From contig NC_135714.1 in assembly GCF_964656455.1 (NCBI RefSeq), forward strand, positions 127,094,131-127,158,130: 64,000 nucleotides of DNA. The letters are read 5' to 3'. The notes below the pieces were generated by a model. That model did no database searches. It was not told where the DNA came from and worked only from the letters and a program-made list of their open reading frames with translations. This document shows positions 1-10,150 of the stretch, in pieces; position 1 is the first letter of the stretch, and every line of letters begins with the position of its first letter. The translations under genes and the position numbers were made by a program. Source of the stretch: Halichoerus grypus. Its lineage: Eukaryota > Chordata > Mammalia > Carnivora > Phocidae.

Positions 1-344
1 TGAAGAACAGACTGAGGTCTCTCTGCTCTGAGGCAGAGGGTTGGAAATGGTCTCTTCTGCTCTGACTCGCGGAAGAGACGCGGAAAGCTGCCAGGGAAAG
101 GCGCCAGAGAACAAAAGCCCGAGAGACTGATTCTCACTGAGCCCATCCCCCGCCACAGGGGCGCAGGGCAACTCCGCCCAAACAGGGTTGCCTGAGTAAC
201 AGCACCGCAGGCCCCTCCCGCAGAAGACAGGCTGGGAAAACAAGAGGCCAGCAACCCTAAGGTCCCAAGAAAACAGGTGCATCTTGCTTGGGTTCTGGTC
301 AATAATTTGGACTCTATACATTCCCTCAACCACCCATCAACAGA
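1..344 (+). promoter_or_regulatory. L1-A 5'UTR, 3' part
   Basis: GC- and CpG-rich leader directly upstream of ORF1. It contains 'gactcgcggaagagacgcgg' near 66-85. Mammalian L1 5'UTRs carry an internal Pol II promoter, but its start, where a YY1 site would sit, is not in the window. No usable ORF is visible on this strand before 345. Confidence 0.75.
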
Positions 345-1259
345 ATGACTAGGAGGAGGAGCCCCCAAAATAGAAAAGACTCAGAGATTATGACTTATGC
401 TGCAGATTTACAAATGGATGCAGATATAACCAAGATGTCAGAGATGGAATTCAGGCTAGCAATTGTGAAGACAATGGCTAGAATGGAGAAATCAATTAAT
501 GGCAACATAGAGTCTCTAAGGGCAGAAATAAAAGGGGAATTGGCAGAACTTAAAAATGCTATCAATGAGATCCAATCCAATCTAGATAATCTAACAGCTA
601 GGGTAACTGAGACAGAAGAGAGAATAAGTGATCTGAAAGACAGTATAATAGATAAAAAGGGAAAAGAGGAGGCCAGGGAAAAACAACTCAGAATCCATGA
701 AAATAGAATCAGAGAAATAAGTGACACCATGAGGCGTTCCAATGTCAGAATCATTGGAATCCCAGAGGGAGTGGAGAGAGAGAGAGGGCTAGAAGACGTA
801 TTTGAGCAAATCGTAGCTGAGAACTTCCCTAATCTGGGGAATGAAACAAACATTCGAGTCCTAGAGGCAGAGAGGACCCCTCCTAAGATCAAGGAAAACA
901 GGCCAACACCCCGGCATGTAATAGTAAAACTTGCAAATCTTAGAACCAAGGAAACCATCTTAAGGGCAGTTAGGGGGAAGAGATTCCCTACGTACAGAGG
1001 GAGGAACATCAGAATAATGTCAGACCTATCCACAGAGACCTGGCAAGCCAGAAAGGCCTGGCAAGACATATTCAAGGTACTAAATGAGAAGAACATGCAG
1101 CCAAGAATACTTTATCCGGCAAGGCTTTCATTTAGAATGGATGGAGAGATGCAGAGCTTCCATGACCGGCAGAAGTTGAAAGAATATGTGACCACTAAGC
1201 CGGCCCTGCAAGAAATATTAAGGGGGGGTTCTATAAAAGGAGAAAGACCCCAAGAGTGA
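345..1259 (+). CDS. LINE-1 ORF1 protein, intact, 304 aa
   Basis: L1 ORF1p is a trimeric RNA-binding chaperone that coats L1 RNA in a cytoplasmic ribonucleoprotein and is needed for retrotransposition. Visible here: a basic N-terminus (MTRRRSPQNRK), a long heptad-rich coiled coil at about residues 31-127, the RRM start NVRIIGIPEG at 133-142, RPTPRHVIVKL at 186-196, and the C-terminal domain with STETWQARKAWQDIF (229-243) and YPARLSF (257-263). The frame is open from ATG to TGA. The ATG at 345 aligns with the ORF1 start of L1-C (43688) and follows the 5'UTR directly. It is shorter than human ORF1p (338 aa), mainly at the N-terminus and coiled coil. This is the only complete retroelement protein in the window. 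Confidence 0.93.
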   Translation: MTRRRSPQNRKDSEIMTYAADLQMDADITKMSEMEFRLAIVKTMARMEKSINGNIESLRAEIKGELAELKNAINEIQSNLDNLTARVTETEERISDLKDSIIDKKGKEEAREKQLRIHENRIREISDTMRRSNVRIIGIPEGVERERGLEDVFEQIVAENFPNLGNETNIRVLEAERTPPKIKENRPTPRHVIVKLANLRTKETILRAVRGKRFPTYRGRNIRIMSDLSTETWQARKAWQDIFKVLNEKNMQPRILYPARLSFRMDGEMQSFHDRQKLKEYVTTKPALQEILRGGSIKGERPQE

Positions 1260-1314
1260 TCTACAACAGAAATTTACAGGGACAATCTATAAAAACAATG
1301 TCTTCACAGGCAAC

Positions 1315-4300
1315 ATGATGACAATTAATTCATATCTTTCAATAATCACTCTCAACGTGAATGGCCTAAACACTCCCATAAAATGGCACAGGGTTGCAGA
1401 TTGGATAAAAAGACAGGACCCATCCATATGCTGTCTACAAGAGACTCATTTTGAACCTAAAGATACATCCAGACTGAAAGTGAAGGGATGGAGATCTATC
1501 TTCCATGCCAGCGGACCTCAAAAGAAAGCTGGGGTAGCAATTCTTACATCAGACAAATTAGATTTTAAACTAAAGTCTGTAATAAGAGACACAGAAGGCC
1601 ACTATATCATTCTTAAAGGGTCTATCCAACAAGAAGATCTAACAATTGTAAATATCTATGTCCCCAACATGGGAGCAGCCATATACATAAGCCAACCATT
1701 AACCAAAATAAAGAGTCATATTGATAACAATACGTTAATTGTAGGAGACCTAATACTCCACTCTCAGCAATGGCCAGATCATCGAAGCAGAAAATCAATG
1801 AGGAAACAAGAGCTTTGAATGATACATTGGACCAGATGGACCTCATAGATGTTTACAGAACATTCCACCCTAAAACAATAGAATACTCATTCTTCTCGAG
1901 CGCACATGGAACTTTCTCCAGAATAGACCATATACTGGGTCACAAATCAGGTCTCAACCGATACCAAAAGATTGAGATGATTCCCTGCATATTCTCAGAC
2001 CACAATGCTCTAAAACTGGAACTCAATCACAAGAAAAAATTTGGCAGAAATTCAAACACTTGGAAGCTAAAGACCACTCTGCTCAAGAATGTTTGGGTCA
2101 ACCAGGAAATCAAGAAGAACTTAAACAATTCATGGAAATCAATGAGAATGAAAACACATCGGTCCAAAACCTATGGGATACTGCAAAGGCGGTCCTAAGG
2201 GGGAAATACATAGCCATCCAAGCCTCACTCAAAAAAATAGAAAAATCCCGAATTCACCAACTAACTCTACACCTTAAAGAACTAGAGAAAAAGCAACAAA
2301 CGACGCCTAAGCCACGCATTAGAAGAGAAATAATTAAAATTAGAGCAGAAATCAATGAATTAGAAACCAGAAACACAGTAGATCAGATCAATGAAACTAG
2401 AAGTTGGTTCTTTGAAAGAATTAATAAGATTGATAAACCACTGGCCAGACTTATCCAAAAGAAGAGAGAAAGGACCCAAATTAATAAAATTATGAATGAA
2501 AGGGGAGAGATCACGACTAACACCAAGGAAATAGAAACAATTATTAGAAATTATTATCAACAACTATATGCCAATAAACTGAGCAATCTGGATGAAATGA
2601 AGGCCTTCCTGGAAACCTATAACCTGCCAAGACTGAAACAGGAAGAAATTGACAACCTGAATAGGCTAATAACCAGTAACGAGATTGAAGCAGTGATCAA
2701 AAACCTCCCAAAAACAAGAGTCCAGGGCCTGATGGATTCCCTGGGGAATTCTACCAAACATTCAAAGAAGAAATAATACCTATTCTCCTGAAGCTGTTTC
2801 AAAAAATAGAAACAGAAGGAAAACTTCCAAACTCATTCTATGAGGCCAGCATTACCTTAATCCCCAAACCAGGCAAAGACCCCATCAAAAAGGAGAATTT
2901 CAGACCGATATCCCTGATGAATATGGATTCCAAAATCCTCAACAAAATCCTAGCTAATAGGATCCAACAATACATTAAAAGGATCATCCACCACGACCAA
3001 GTGGGATTTATCCCCGGGATGCAAGGGTGGTTCAACATTCGCAAATCAATCAATGTGATAGAGCACATTAATGAGAGGAGGGAGAAGGACCATATGGTCC
3101 TCTCAATTGATGCAGAAAAAGCATTTGACAAAATACAACATCCTTTCCTGATTAAAACTCTCCAGAGTATAGGGATAGAGGGAACATTCCTCAAGCTCAT
3201 AAAATCCATCTATGAAAAACCCATAGCGAATATCATCCTCAATGGGGAAAAGCTGAGAGCCTTTCCCTTAAGATCAGGAACACGTCAAGGGTGCCCACTC
3301 TCACCACTGTTGTTCAACATAGTACTAGAAGTCCTAGCAACAGCAATCAGACAACAAAAAGAAATAAAAGGTATTCAAATTGGCAAAGAAGAAGTCAAAC
3401 TCTCTCTTTTCGCAGACGACATGATACTTTATGTGGAAAACCCAAAAGACTCCACCCCCAAATTACTAGAACTCATCCAGCAATTCAGTAATGTGGCAGG
3501 ATACAAAATCAATGCACAGAAATTAGTTGCTTTCTTATACACTAACAACGCAACTGTAGAAAGAGAAATTAAAGAAATGATTCCATTTACAATAGCACCA
3601 AAAACCATAAGATACTTCGGAATAAACCTAACCAAAGAGGCAAAGGATCTATACTCTAGGAACTACAAAACACTCATGAAAGAAATAGAAGAAGACACAA
3701 AAAGATGGAAAAACATTCCATGCTCATGGATCAGAAGAATAAACATTGTTAAAATGTCTATGCTACCCAGAGCAATCTATACCTTCAATGCCATCCCGAT
3801 CAAAATTCCAATGACATTTTTCAAAGTGCTGGAACAAACAATCCTAAAATTTGTATGGAATCAGAAAAGACCCCGAATCGCCAAGGAGATGTTGAAAAAG
3901 GAAAACAAAGCTGGGGTCATCACGTTGCCCGATTTCAAGCTATATTACAAAGCTGTGATCACCAAGACAGCATGGTACTGGCACAAAAACAGACATACAG
4001 ACCAATGGAACAGAATAGAGAACCCAGATATGGACCCTCAACTCTATGGTCAAATAATCTTTGACAAAGCAGGAAAAAACATGCAATGGAAAAAAGACAG
4101 TCTCTTCAATAAATGGTGCTGGGAAAATTGGACAGCCACATGCAGAAGAATGAAACTCGACCATTCTCTAACACCACTCACAAAGATAAACTCAAAATGG
4201 GTGAAAGACCTCAATGTGAGACAGGAATCCATCAAAATCCTAGAGGAGAACATAGGCAGTAACCTCTTTGACATCGGCCACAGCAACTTCTTTCAAGATA

Positions 4301-5076
4301 CATCTCCAAAAGCTAGTGAAACAAAAGCAAAAATGAACTTTTGGGACTTCATCAAGATAAAAAGCTTCTGCACGGCAAAGGAAACAGTCAACAAAACAAA
4401 GAGGCAACCCACAGAATGGGAGAAGATATTTGCAAATGACACTACAGAGAAAGGGCTGGTATCCAAAATCTATAAAGAACTTCTCAAACTCAACAGCCAA
4501 AAAACAAATAATCAAGTCAAAAAGTGGGCAGAAGAGATGAACAGACACTTCTCTGAAGAAGACATACAAATGGCTAACAGACACATGAAAAAATGTTCAT
4601 CATCATTAGCCATCAGGGAAATCCAAATCAAAAACACACTGAGATACCACCTTACACCAGTCAGAATGGCAAAAATGGACAGGGAAAGAAACAACAAATG
4701 TCAGAGAGGTTGTGGGGAAAGGGGAACCCTCTTACACTGTTGGTGGGAATGCAAGTTGGTACAGCCACTTTGGAAAACAGTGTGGAGGTTCCTCAAAAAT
4801 TTAAAAATAGAGCTACCCTATGACCCAGCAATTGCACTACTGGGTATTTACCCCAAAGACACAGATGTAGTGAAAAGAAGGGCCATATGCACCCCAATGT
4901 TCATAGCAGCAATGTCCGCAATAGCCAAACTGTGGAAAGAGCCGAGATGCCCTTCAACAGATGAATGGATAAAGAAGATGTGGTCCATATATACAATGGA
5001 ATATTACTCAGCCATCAGAAAAGATGAATACCCAACTTTTACATCAACATGGATGGGACTGGAGGGATTATGCTAA
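1315..5076 (+). pseudogene. LINE-1 ORF2 (endonuclease-reverse transcriptase), three 1-nt frameshifts
   Basis: ORF2p nicks target DNA and reverse-transcribes L1 and SINE RNA at the nick. From the ATG at 1315 the endonuclease starts normally (LNVNGLNTPIKWHR; LQETHF holds the catalytic Glu). The reading frame then changes three times: near 1750 inside the conserved G-D-F-N-T-P block, near 2114 in a purine run, and in an A5 run at 2710-2714. Each step fits a 1-nt deletion. Apart from these I see no premature stop. The last segment is open from about 2716 to 5076 and carries the RT motif FADD (3409-3420) and the Cys/His-rich C-terminus (CWWEC then [13 protein letters not shown]). It is a pseudogene as written. 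The lesions could be real or sequencing indels. Confidence 0.93.
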
Positions 5077-5438
5077 GTGAAATAAGTCAAGCAGAGAAAG
5101 TCAATTATCATATGGTTTCACTTATTTGTGGAACATAAGGAATAACATGGAGGACATTAGGAGAAGGAAGGGAAAAATGGGTGGGGGGAACTGGAGGGAG
5201 AGATGAATCATGAGAGACTATGGACCTGAGAAGCAAACAGGGTTTTAGAGGGGAGGGGGGAGGGGGGATTGGTTAGCCCGGTGATGGGTATTAAGGAGGG
5301 CACGTACTGCATGGAGCACTGGGTGTTATACGAAAACAATGGATCATGGATCACTACATCAAAAACCAATGATGTATTGTATGGTGACTAACATAACATA
5401 ATAAAATTAAAAACTAAAAAAAAAAAAAGAAAAGAAAA
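5077..5438 (+). other. L1-A 3'UTR with G-tract and poly(A) end
   Basis: L1 3'UTR with a G-tract at 5250-5267 (runs of four and six G split by single A), a likely G-quadruplex of the kind common in L1 3'UTRs. It ends with an AATAAA at 5400-5405 and an impure A tail to about 5438. The closing sequence (gggtgttatacgaaaac, then aataaaattaaaaac) matches L1-D, not L1-B or L1-C. Confidence 0.85.
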
Positions 5439-5529
5439 TTATGCCCTAATCGACACGCTTGTTCATATGTATTTATGTACTCTATTTTTGTTCATATATA
5501 TGTTACTTTAGAAAAAATGACATTGGTAG

Positions 5530-5840
5530 ATCAAAGAATGTATATTTTTACTTCTAGTATATTTTATTGTTTTTTACTTTCAATACATATTACTAGAAAA
5601 GTTTCCAAAATGATTTATACCAATTCACATTCTCACCAAATTGAAAAAGAGTGCTTCTTCCCCCACATCCTTTATCAGCACGGAATTTATCACTTTTTAA
5701 GTTATTTTGCCAATTTGTTACATTAAAAATGTTATCTCATTATACTTTGTTTGCATTTCTCTGGATTTTATTGAGGTTGCACATCTTTTCATACATCATT
5801 GGCCATTTGCCTCTTCTACTTTGTTAATTGTTCATATACT
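5530..5840 (-). repeat. Old L1 (L1M or HAL1 type) fragment
   Basis: The plus strand reads as reversed old L1 3' sequence: 'ttgcatttctctggatttta', then 'cacatcttttcatacatc' and 'attggccatttg'. It is strongly diverged and has no open frame of note. The subfamily is not assignable by eye. Confidence 0.55.
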
Positions 5841-5926
5841 TTTTATAAAGCATCAAAGCTGTGAACATAGGGCCTCAATAAATACTGGTTGAACAAATGA
5901 ATAAAAATATCTCAAAAATTAGAATT
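5841..5926. repeat. Direct repeat copy 1 (with 6585-6673)
   Basis: About 86 bp starting 'ttttataaagcatcaaagc', passing an L2-like 'cctcaataaatactggttga', and ending in 'atctcaaaaattagaattt'. The second copy at 6585-6673 follows the same order with scattered differences, 744 bp downstream. The first half resembles the L2 3' end; the second half does not. Confidence 0.6.
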
Positions 5927-6584
5927 TGTCCGATCAATTTGTAGTAGTCCTTTGTATATTGGAATGTTGTCCCTTTTTTACACTATCTGTATTTTTTTTT
6001 CAGTTTGTTTTCCTCTTGACATTGTCATACCGTAAATAAAGCCACAAAAGATCTCTTGGAACATGATATAAGTAAAAAACTGATACAAGCTGGAAAACAC
6101 TCCATAACTCTCACTATGATAACCATGTTGCTGCCCCATCTTGTCATGTATTGCATATTTAGCAGTGTGTCCCCAGCAGATGAATGACTCTAGAACCAGG
6201 TCTCTTACATCACCTGTGGGGCTTACTTAACAAATCAGAAAGCAAGGCACAGGCAAAACAATAGCCTTCTCAGGCCTAGAGAGTAGAAAGAGGACTGGGA
6301 GAGCCTGTTTGCCTATAGATGAGGGGAAGGCACATCTTTTAGGGTATTTAAAATGAATAGTAAAGGAAAATAATAATGATAAATAGTAAATATATCCTAA
6401 AAATGTGTTTGGCTTCTCTGTACAAGAGAGTAGTTGATATTTTTTCACTAATAATTTAATCTCATCATTTATATGGTGTTCAGTTCTGAAAAGAACTTTC
6501 AAAAAGAAGGTAAATTCAAATATTTACATTTAAAATTGCTACTAACTGAATTGCTTTTAGAATTCTGACTCACTTTGAGTTGAC
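5927..6584. other. No gene seen
   Basis: AT-rich sequence between the two direct-repeat copies. The first ~70 bases (for example 'agtcctttgtatattggaat') may continue the old reversed L1. The rest, including 6060-6500, shows no repeat family or coding signature I can name. Confidence 0.4.
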
Positions 6585-6673
6585 TTTTATAAAGCAACAG
6601 TGCTCTGCACATAGGCCCTCAGTAAATACTGGTAGAATAAATAAACACAATTATCTCAAAACACTTAGAATTT
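6585..6673. repeat. Direct repeat copy 2
   Basis: Partner of 5841-5926, starting 'ttttataaagcaacagtgc' and ending 'atctcaaaacacttagaatt'. The same L2-like core (cctcagtaaatactggtaga) sits in the same place. Confidence 0.6.
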
Positions 6674-6835
6674 TAGAAATGGGAGGAGACTTCACGCAGT
6701 GTGATTCCCTCACTTTATAGATGCAGCACTTGAGGTCAGGGGAAGCAAGTGACTTGGTGGGGTCAGTCAATTAGTATGTGGCAGTGTCAGGATAAAGAGA
6801 GACCCTCTGCTTTTGGAGTCTGCCCAGCAGCCCTG
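6674..6835 (+). repeat. MIR-like SINE fragment
   Basis: Shows the degraded MIR order: 'cctcactttatagatgcagc', then 'cttgaggtcaggggaagcaa', then 'gtgacttggtggggtcag'. It is too worn to assign a subfamily. Confidence 0.5.
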
Positions 6836-7559
6836 AGTTAATTCAAGATGTAATAAAACTTATCCATTCAACTCTAACTGAGCATTGAACAAATGGTGGG
6901 GTGAAGCATGGTTTTGCTGTTTGCATAATGGGAAGAATATACCATTGCTCTGTGATTGATTCTCTTATTTAAGAGTATGCTTTTACTTAACGTTCCCAGA
7001 AGCTCGACTTAGCACAAGAGGAAAGCTTGCTGAAGGAGGCTAATTGTCACTCAGGGGCTGAATTGGACTTGAATGTCCACTGTGATTCTTACGCTGTTCA
7101 TGGAAGAGAGCCTCAGAATGAAGAAGTTACTTAAGGAAGATTTGGCATCTCTATTATTATTTTTATTTTGCAATATAATAGTTAATTATTATGTTTCATG
7201 AGTTACATAGACCTCCGCCATGGATATGACTGGGATTGTCAACAATTTTCACTTCAGACAACATAGTCAAATGTCTTACCAGGTATGAAACTTAGTGATG
7301 GCCTACATCCAACTTGAACATTGATCTGAAACTATTTCAGGGCCAATAAAGTTGTTATCCATCTTATAAAATATATGTGTTCCTCTTTTGCTGGCACCAC
7401 TCCCAGCATGTCTTGGATGCCTCATCCAGCCCTTGATCTTCATGAGCACAGCAGTCATGGCTTTCCTCGGCCCTACTCACAGCTCCCCAGAAACTTAGAA
7501 TCCCATGTGAGGAGAGGCAGCTGTAAGCACAGTCTATTTTAATTCTTTAACAAATAAAT
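6836..7559. other. No gene seen
   Basis: Unique-looking sequence. I find no coding exon, splice-flanked open frame or recognisable repeat. Confidence 0.4.
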
Positions 7560-8190
7560 AATGTAAGTCACTTCCTTTTAATTTCATTTCATTTTGTTTT
7601 ATTTATTTTGAATCAGTAATACATTTGCATGGTTCAAAGATATTCAGAAGTAAGTAAGAGAAAGTATACAGGGAAAAATCTCCCTTCCACATTTTTCTCC
7701 TTGTCAGCCAGTCCTTCCTGTAAGCATATTAGATTTCTTATGCATTCTTCCAGAGTTATTTCATACATATACGTGTGTGTACATGTATGTATACTTACAC
7801 ACGTATTTATTCACTTTTTATTCACAAATGATCACATTCTAACATGCTGTTCTGTACTTTGAGTTTTTCACTTTATAATATATCTTGGGACTCTTTTCTT
7901 ACAAATATGTAAAGTAGTTCCTTATTCTTTTTATAGCTGCAGAACATTCCATTGTGTGGATGTATTATAATTTGTTTAGCCAATCTTCTATTAATGAATA
8001 CTTAGATATTCTTTTCAACACTTCATTACAAAAAGGTTGCAATAAATATCTATATTGGTTATTTCATTCATATTTGAAAAATTCACTTCAGTTGTATAAA
8101 TTTCTAACAGCAGAATTGCTAGGTCATGACAGAAAGCGCACTTATTTTGATAGATATTGCCAAATTGCCCTACATATGAATGTTAGTTGA
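7560..8190 (-). repeat. Old L1 (L1M or HAL1 type) 3' fragment
   Basis: The plus strand shows the reversed old-L1 order: 'atagctgcagaacattccat', 'tgtgtggatgtattataatt', 'ttgcaataaatatctatatt', 'cagcagaattgctaggtcat'. These correspond to the 3' terminal part of ancient L1s. Short open frames inside it are chance. Confidence 0.7.
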
Positions 8191-8324
8191 TTGATCACCA
8201 TACAGAATCTGCTTGTTTTCTTAAGAACCTGTGAATCTAAATATATGTGATTTTGTTGTTTTGGGTTTATGAAGAGATTTTTTTACAAGTAAAAAAAGAG
8301 TGAACTGAAAGTAATACCAGTAGC

Positions 8325-8400
8325 AAATATTTCCATAACATTAGTATGTGCCAGGCATGGCAGTAAGAGCTTGACATTGATCCAGGTGTGAATATTTCAT
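8325..8400 (+). repeat. MIR fragment
   Basis: Contains 'tagtatgtgccaggcatgg' followed by 'agagcttgacattgatcc', the MIR core order. Confidence 0.5.
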
Positions 8401-8410
8401 CCATTTCCCC

Positions 8411-8944
8411 CTTTATACTCCTAAATAAAAATTCTCCATTATCAGTCTAAAATATGTTCCAGTAATTTTATAATAAAAATTGAATTTTGAGGAGAATTTT
8501 TCTTTCAACTTTTTAATCTTCAAATCTTTTCTCATGTGATTGTTTGAAAAAATATGGATTTCTTTCTTATTTTCAGTCAGCATCCTACTTCCTTTTGTCT
8601 ATCTTGTCATTTTCCTTCCCCTTAACCTTGCACCCAGACGCAGACTTCTCTGGGTACCACCACCACACATTGCTGTCATGGAAGAGCAGGTGCAAATAGG
8701 GTGTCATGGGCAGTTCTTATTTCCAAATAAAGCACATGATGGACTTGCTCCTTTCACAGAGTTGAGGAGCTGCTGATTTCTATGTTCTCTTTAGTTCGTC
8801 CACAGTTTCTTTTTTGCTCACCAAGAATGAGTCATTTTCCTAGATCTTAACTTTTATTTTCTTTTATTACTAGCACAATCAGTTGACTTTTTATTCAGAG
8901 CTTGTTTCCTCAATGAAACCCTGCTCTAATCTTCCTATGTTTAC
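8411..8944. other. No gene seen
   Basis: A 78-codon open frame at 8540-8776 has no recognisable domain and no splice or promoter support. I treat the stretch as non-coding. Confidence 0.4.
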
Positions 8945-9011
8945 AAAGTATAGGAAGCCCTTGTATAGTGCTTGCTATGTGGCAGGCTGTGTTTTAAGTG
9001 CTTTGAATATT
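8945..9011 (+). repeat. MIR, 5' part, interrupted
   Basis: 'gtatagtgcttgctatgtgg' then 'gttttaagtgctttgaata' is the MIR core. The element is broken here by a CAN-SINE pair and further on by an unknown block. Its 3' half resumes at 9956. Confidence 0.6.
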
Positions 9012-9033
9012 TTTTAAAAATATTTTATTTATT

Positions 9034-9215
9034 GGGGTGCCTGGGTGGCTCAGCCAGTTAAGCATCTGCCTTCACTTGGGTCATGATCCCAGGGTCATGA
9101 TCCCAGGGTCCTGGGATCAAGCCTTGCATCAGGCTCCCTGCTCAGCGGAGAGCCTGCTTCTTCCTCTCCCTCTGCTACTCCTTCTGCTACTCCTCTGGCT
9201 TGTGTGCTCTCTTTA
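9034..9215 (+). mobile_element. CAN-SINE, plus strand
   Basis: tRNA-Lys-derived carnivore SINE beginning 'ggggtgcctgggtggctcag'. 'gatcccagggt' is duplicated inside it. It ends at 'gtgtgctctcttta' without the usual AAATAAATAAA tail, inserted in the tail of the neighbouring SINE. Confidence 0.9.
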
Positions 9216-9228
9216 TATTTTATTTATT

Positions 9229-9396
9229 TATTTGAGAGAGAGAGAATGGGGGAGGGGAGGGTTGGGGCAGAGGGAGAGGGAGAAACAAAAGTCCCTGCTG
9301 AGCAGGGAGTCCTACTGGGGGCTGGATCCCAAGACCGTGGGACCATGACCTGAGCCAAAGGCAGATGCTTAACCAACTGAGCCACCCAGATGCCCC
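9229..9396 (-). mobile_element. CAN-SINE, minus strand (host of the plus copy)
   Basis: The reversed CAN-SINE body ends 'gagccacccagatgcccc'. Its T-rich tail lies to the left, partly before the inserted plus SINE. Together the two copies form an inverted repeat with arms of about 165-180 bp and almost no loop. Confidence 0.9.
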
Positions 9397-9414
9397 ATAA
9401 GTGCTTTGAATATT

Positions 9415-9955
9415 GTATGAGAGGTATGAAGCTCACGTGCCTTCTCAGAACCCTCAACCATATCTTTCTTTTTCAACATTCAACTAACACCAAGCACCTC
9501 TCCATTTGAGACCTGGCTGAGGCATGGGGTGTGGTTTGCAAGGTGCCTGCCAAGGGACCAGATGAGGCTCTTGGTAGAATAGGGAAATTATCTTCCTGTA
9601 GAGTGAACCAGTGGAATGCAAGAGGCCGAAAGGAGTCAGGCAGGTAAATCCCCCTCGTTTATCTCATTTGTGGACTGCTGTGAGGTACACCTCCTCTTTG
9701 CAACCCTTCCATAGAAATCCCATTAACATCCCCTGTGTTGAAAGAGCACCTGCTGAGCAGTATGCTCTGTCTTCTTAGCTATTTGTGGAATAGCCGGTAT
9801 GGTAGGGCATTGCACTGGATTGCATGGTATCCTGTCTTGTTATGTTTCCCTTTTACCCTCACTATTACCACCTTAGGTATGTAACTCCCACATGAACTAT
9901 CCACACCATAATGTTTGTCTCTGGGTCTCTTTTCTAGAGGACCCCAGCTAAGATC
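9415..9955. repeat. Unidentified ~540-bp block splitting a MIR
   Basis: The MIR core stops near 9415 and resumes at about 9956, so this block was probably inserted. Its composition and length would fit an old LTR, but I cannot name a family and find no clear terminal duplication. Confidence 0.4.
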
Positions 9956-10150
9956 TATATATCAACTAATTTAGTCCTCACAAAAACTTGGCTAGGTAGA
10001 TACTACCCTTTCCCCATTTCATAGAAGATGATACTGAGACACAGGGGTTTAAATGATTTACCCAAGCTCACAGAGTTACTTTGTGGTAGCATTGACTTTT
10101 AGAACAGTCTGGCTCCAGAATCTATGCTTTTAGCCATTATTCTCAGCTAC
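9956..10150 (+). repeat. MIR, 3' part
   Basis: 'aactaatttagtcctcac', 'tttccccatttcatagaaga', 'gatttacccaagctcacaga' and 'cagtctggctccagaat' follow the MIR consensus order and continue the copy at 8945-9011. Confidence 0.7.

Larger units (their letters stand above)
1..5438 (+). mobile_element. LINE-1 element L1-A, 5' end outside window
   Basis: Young carnivore LINE-1 running from inside its 5'UTR at base 1, through ORF1 (345-1259) and ORF2 (1315-5076), to a G-rich 3'UTR and A-rich tail. The order, the short inter-ORF spacer and the protein motifs are those of mammalian L1. It still has CpG-rich 5'UTR sequence (around 66-86) and an open ORF1, and it carries only small lesions, so it is the youngest L1 here. 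The left duplication lies outside the window, so the insertion site cannot be defined. Its 3'UTR is of the same class as L1-D (48.6 kb) and differs from that of L1-B and L1-C. Confidence 0.95.
8995..9414. repeat. 17-bp target-site duplication bracketing a SINE pair
   Basis: 'taagtgctttgaatatt' occurs at 8995-9011 and again at 9398-9414, bracketing both SINEs. The minus-strand SINE therefore inserted first, into the MIR. An inner 13-bp duplication 'tattttatttatt' (9021-9033 and 9216-9228) shows that the plus-strand SINE landed later in the A/T tail of the first. Confidence 0.85.

Noticed and set aside
395..1096. 233-codon minus-strand frame
   Set aside because: It is the mirror of the intact L1 ORF1 and arises from its codon composition.
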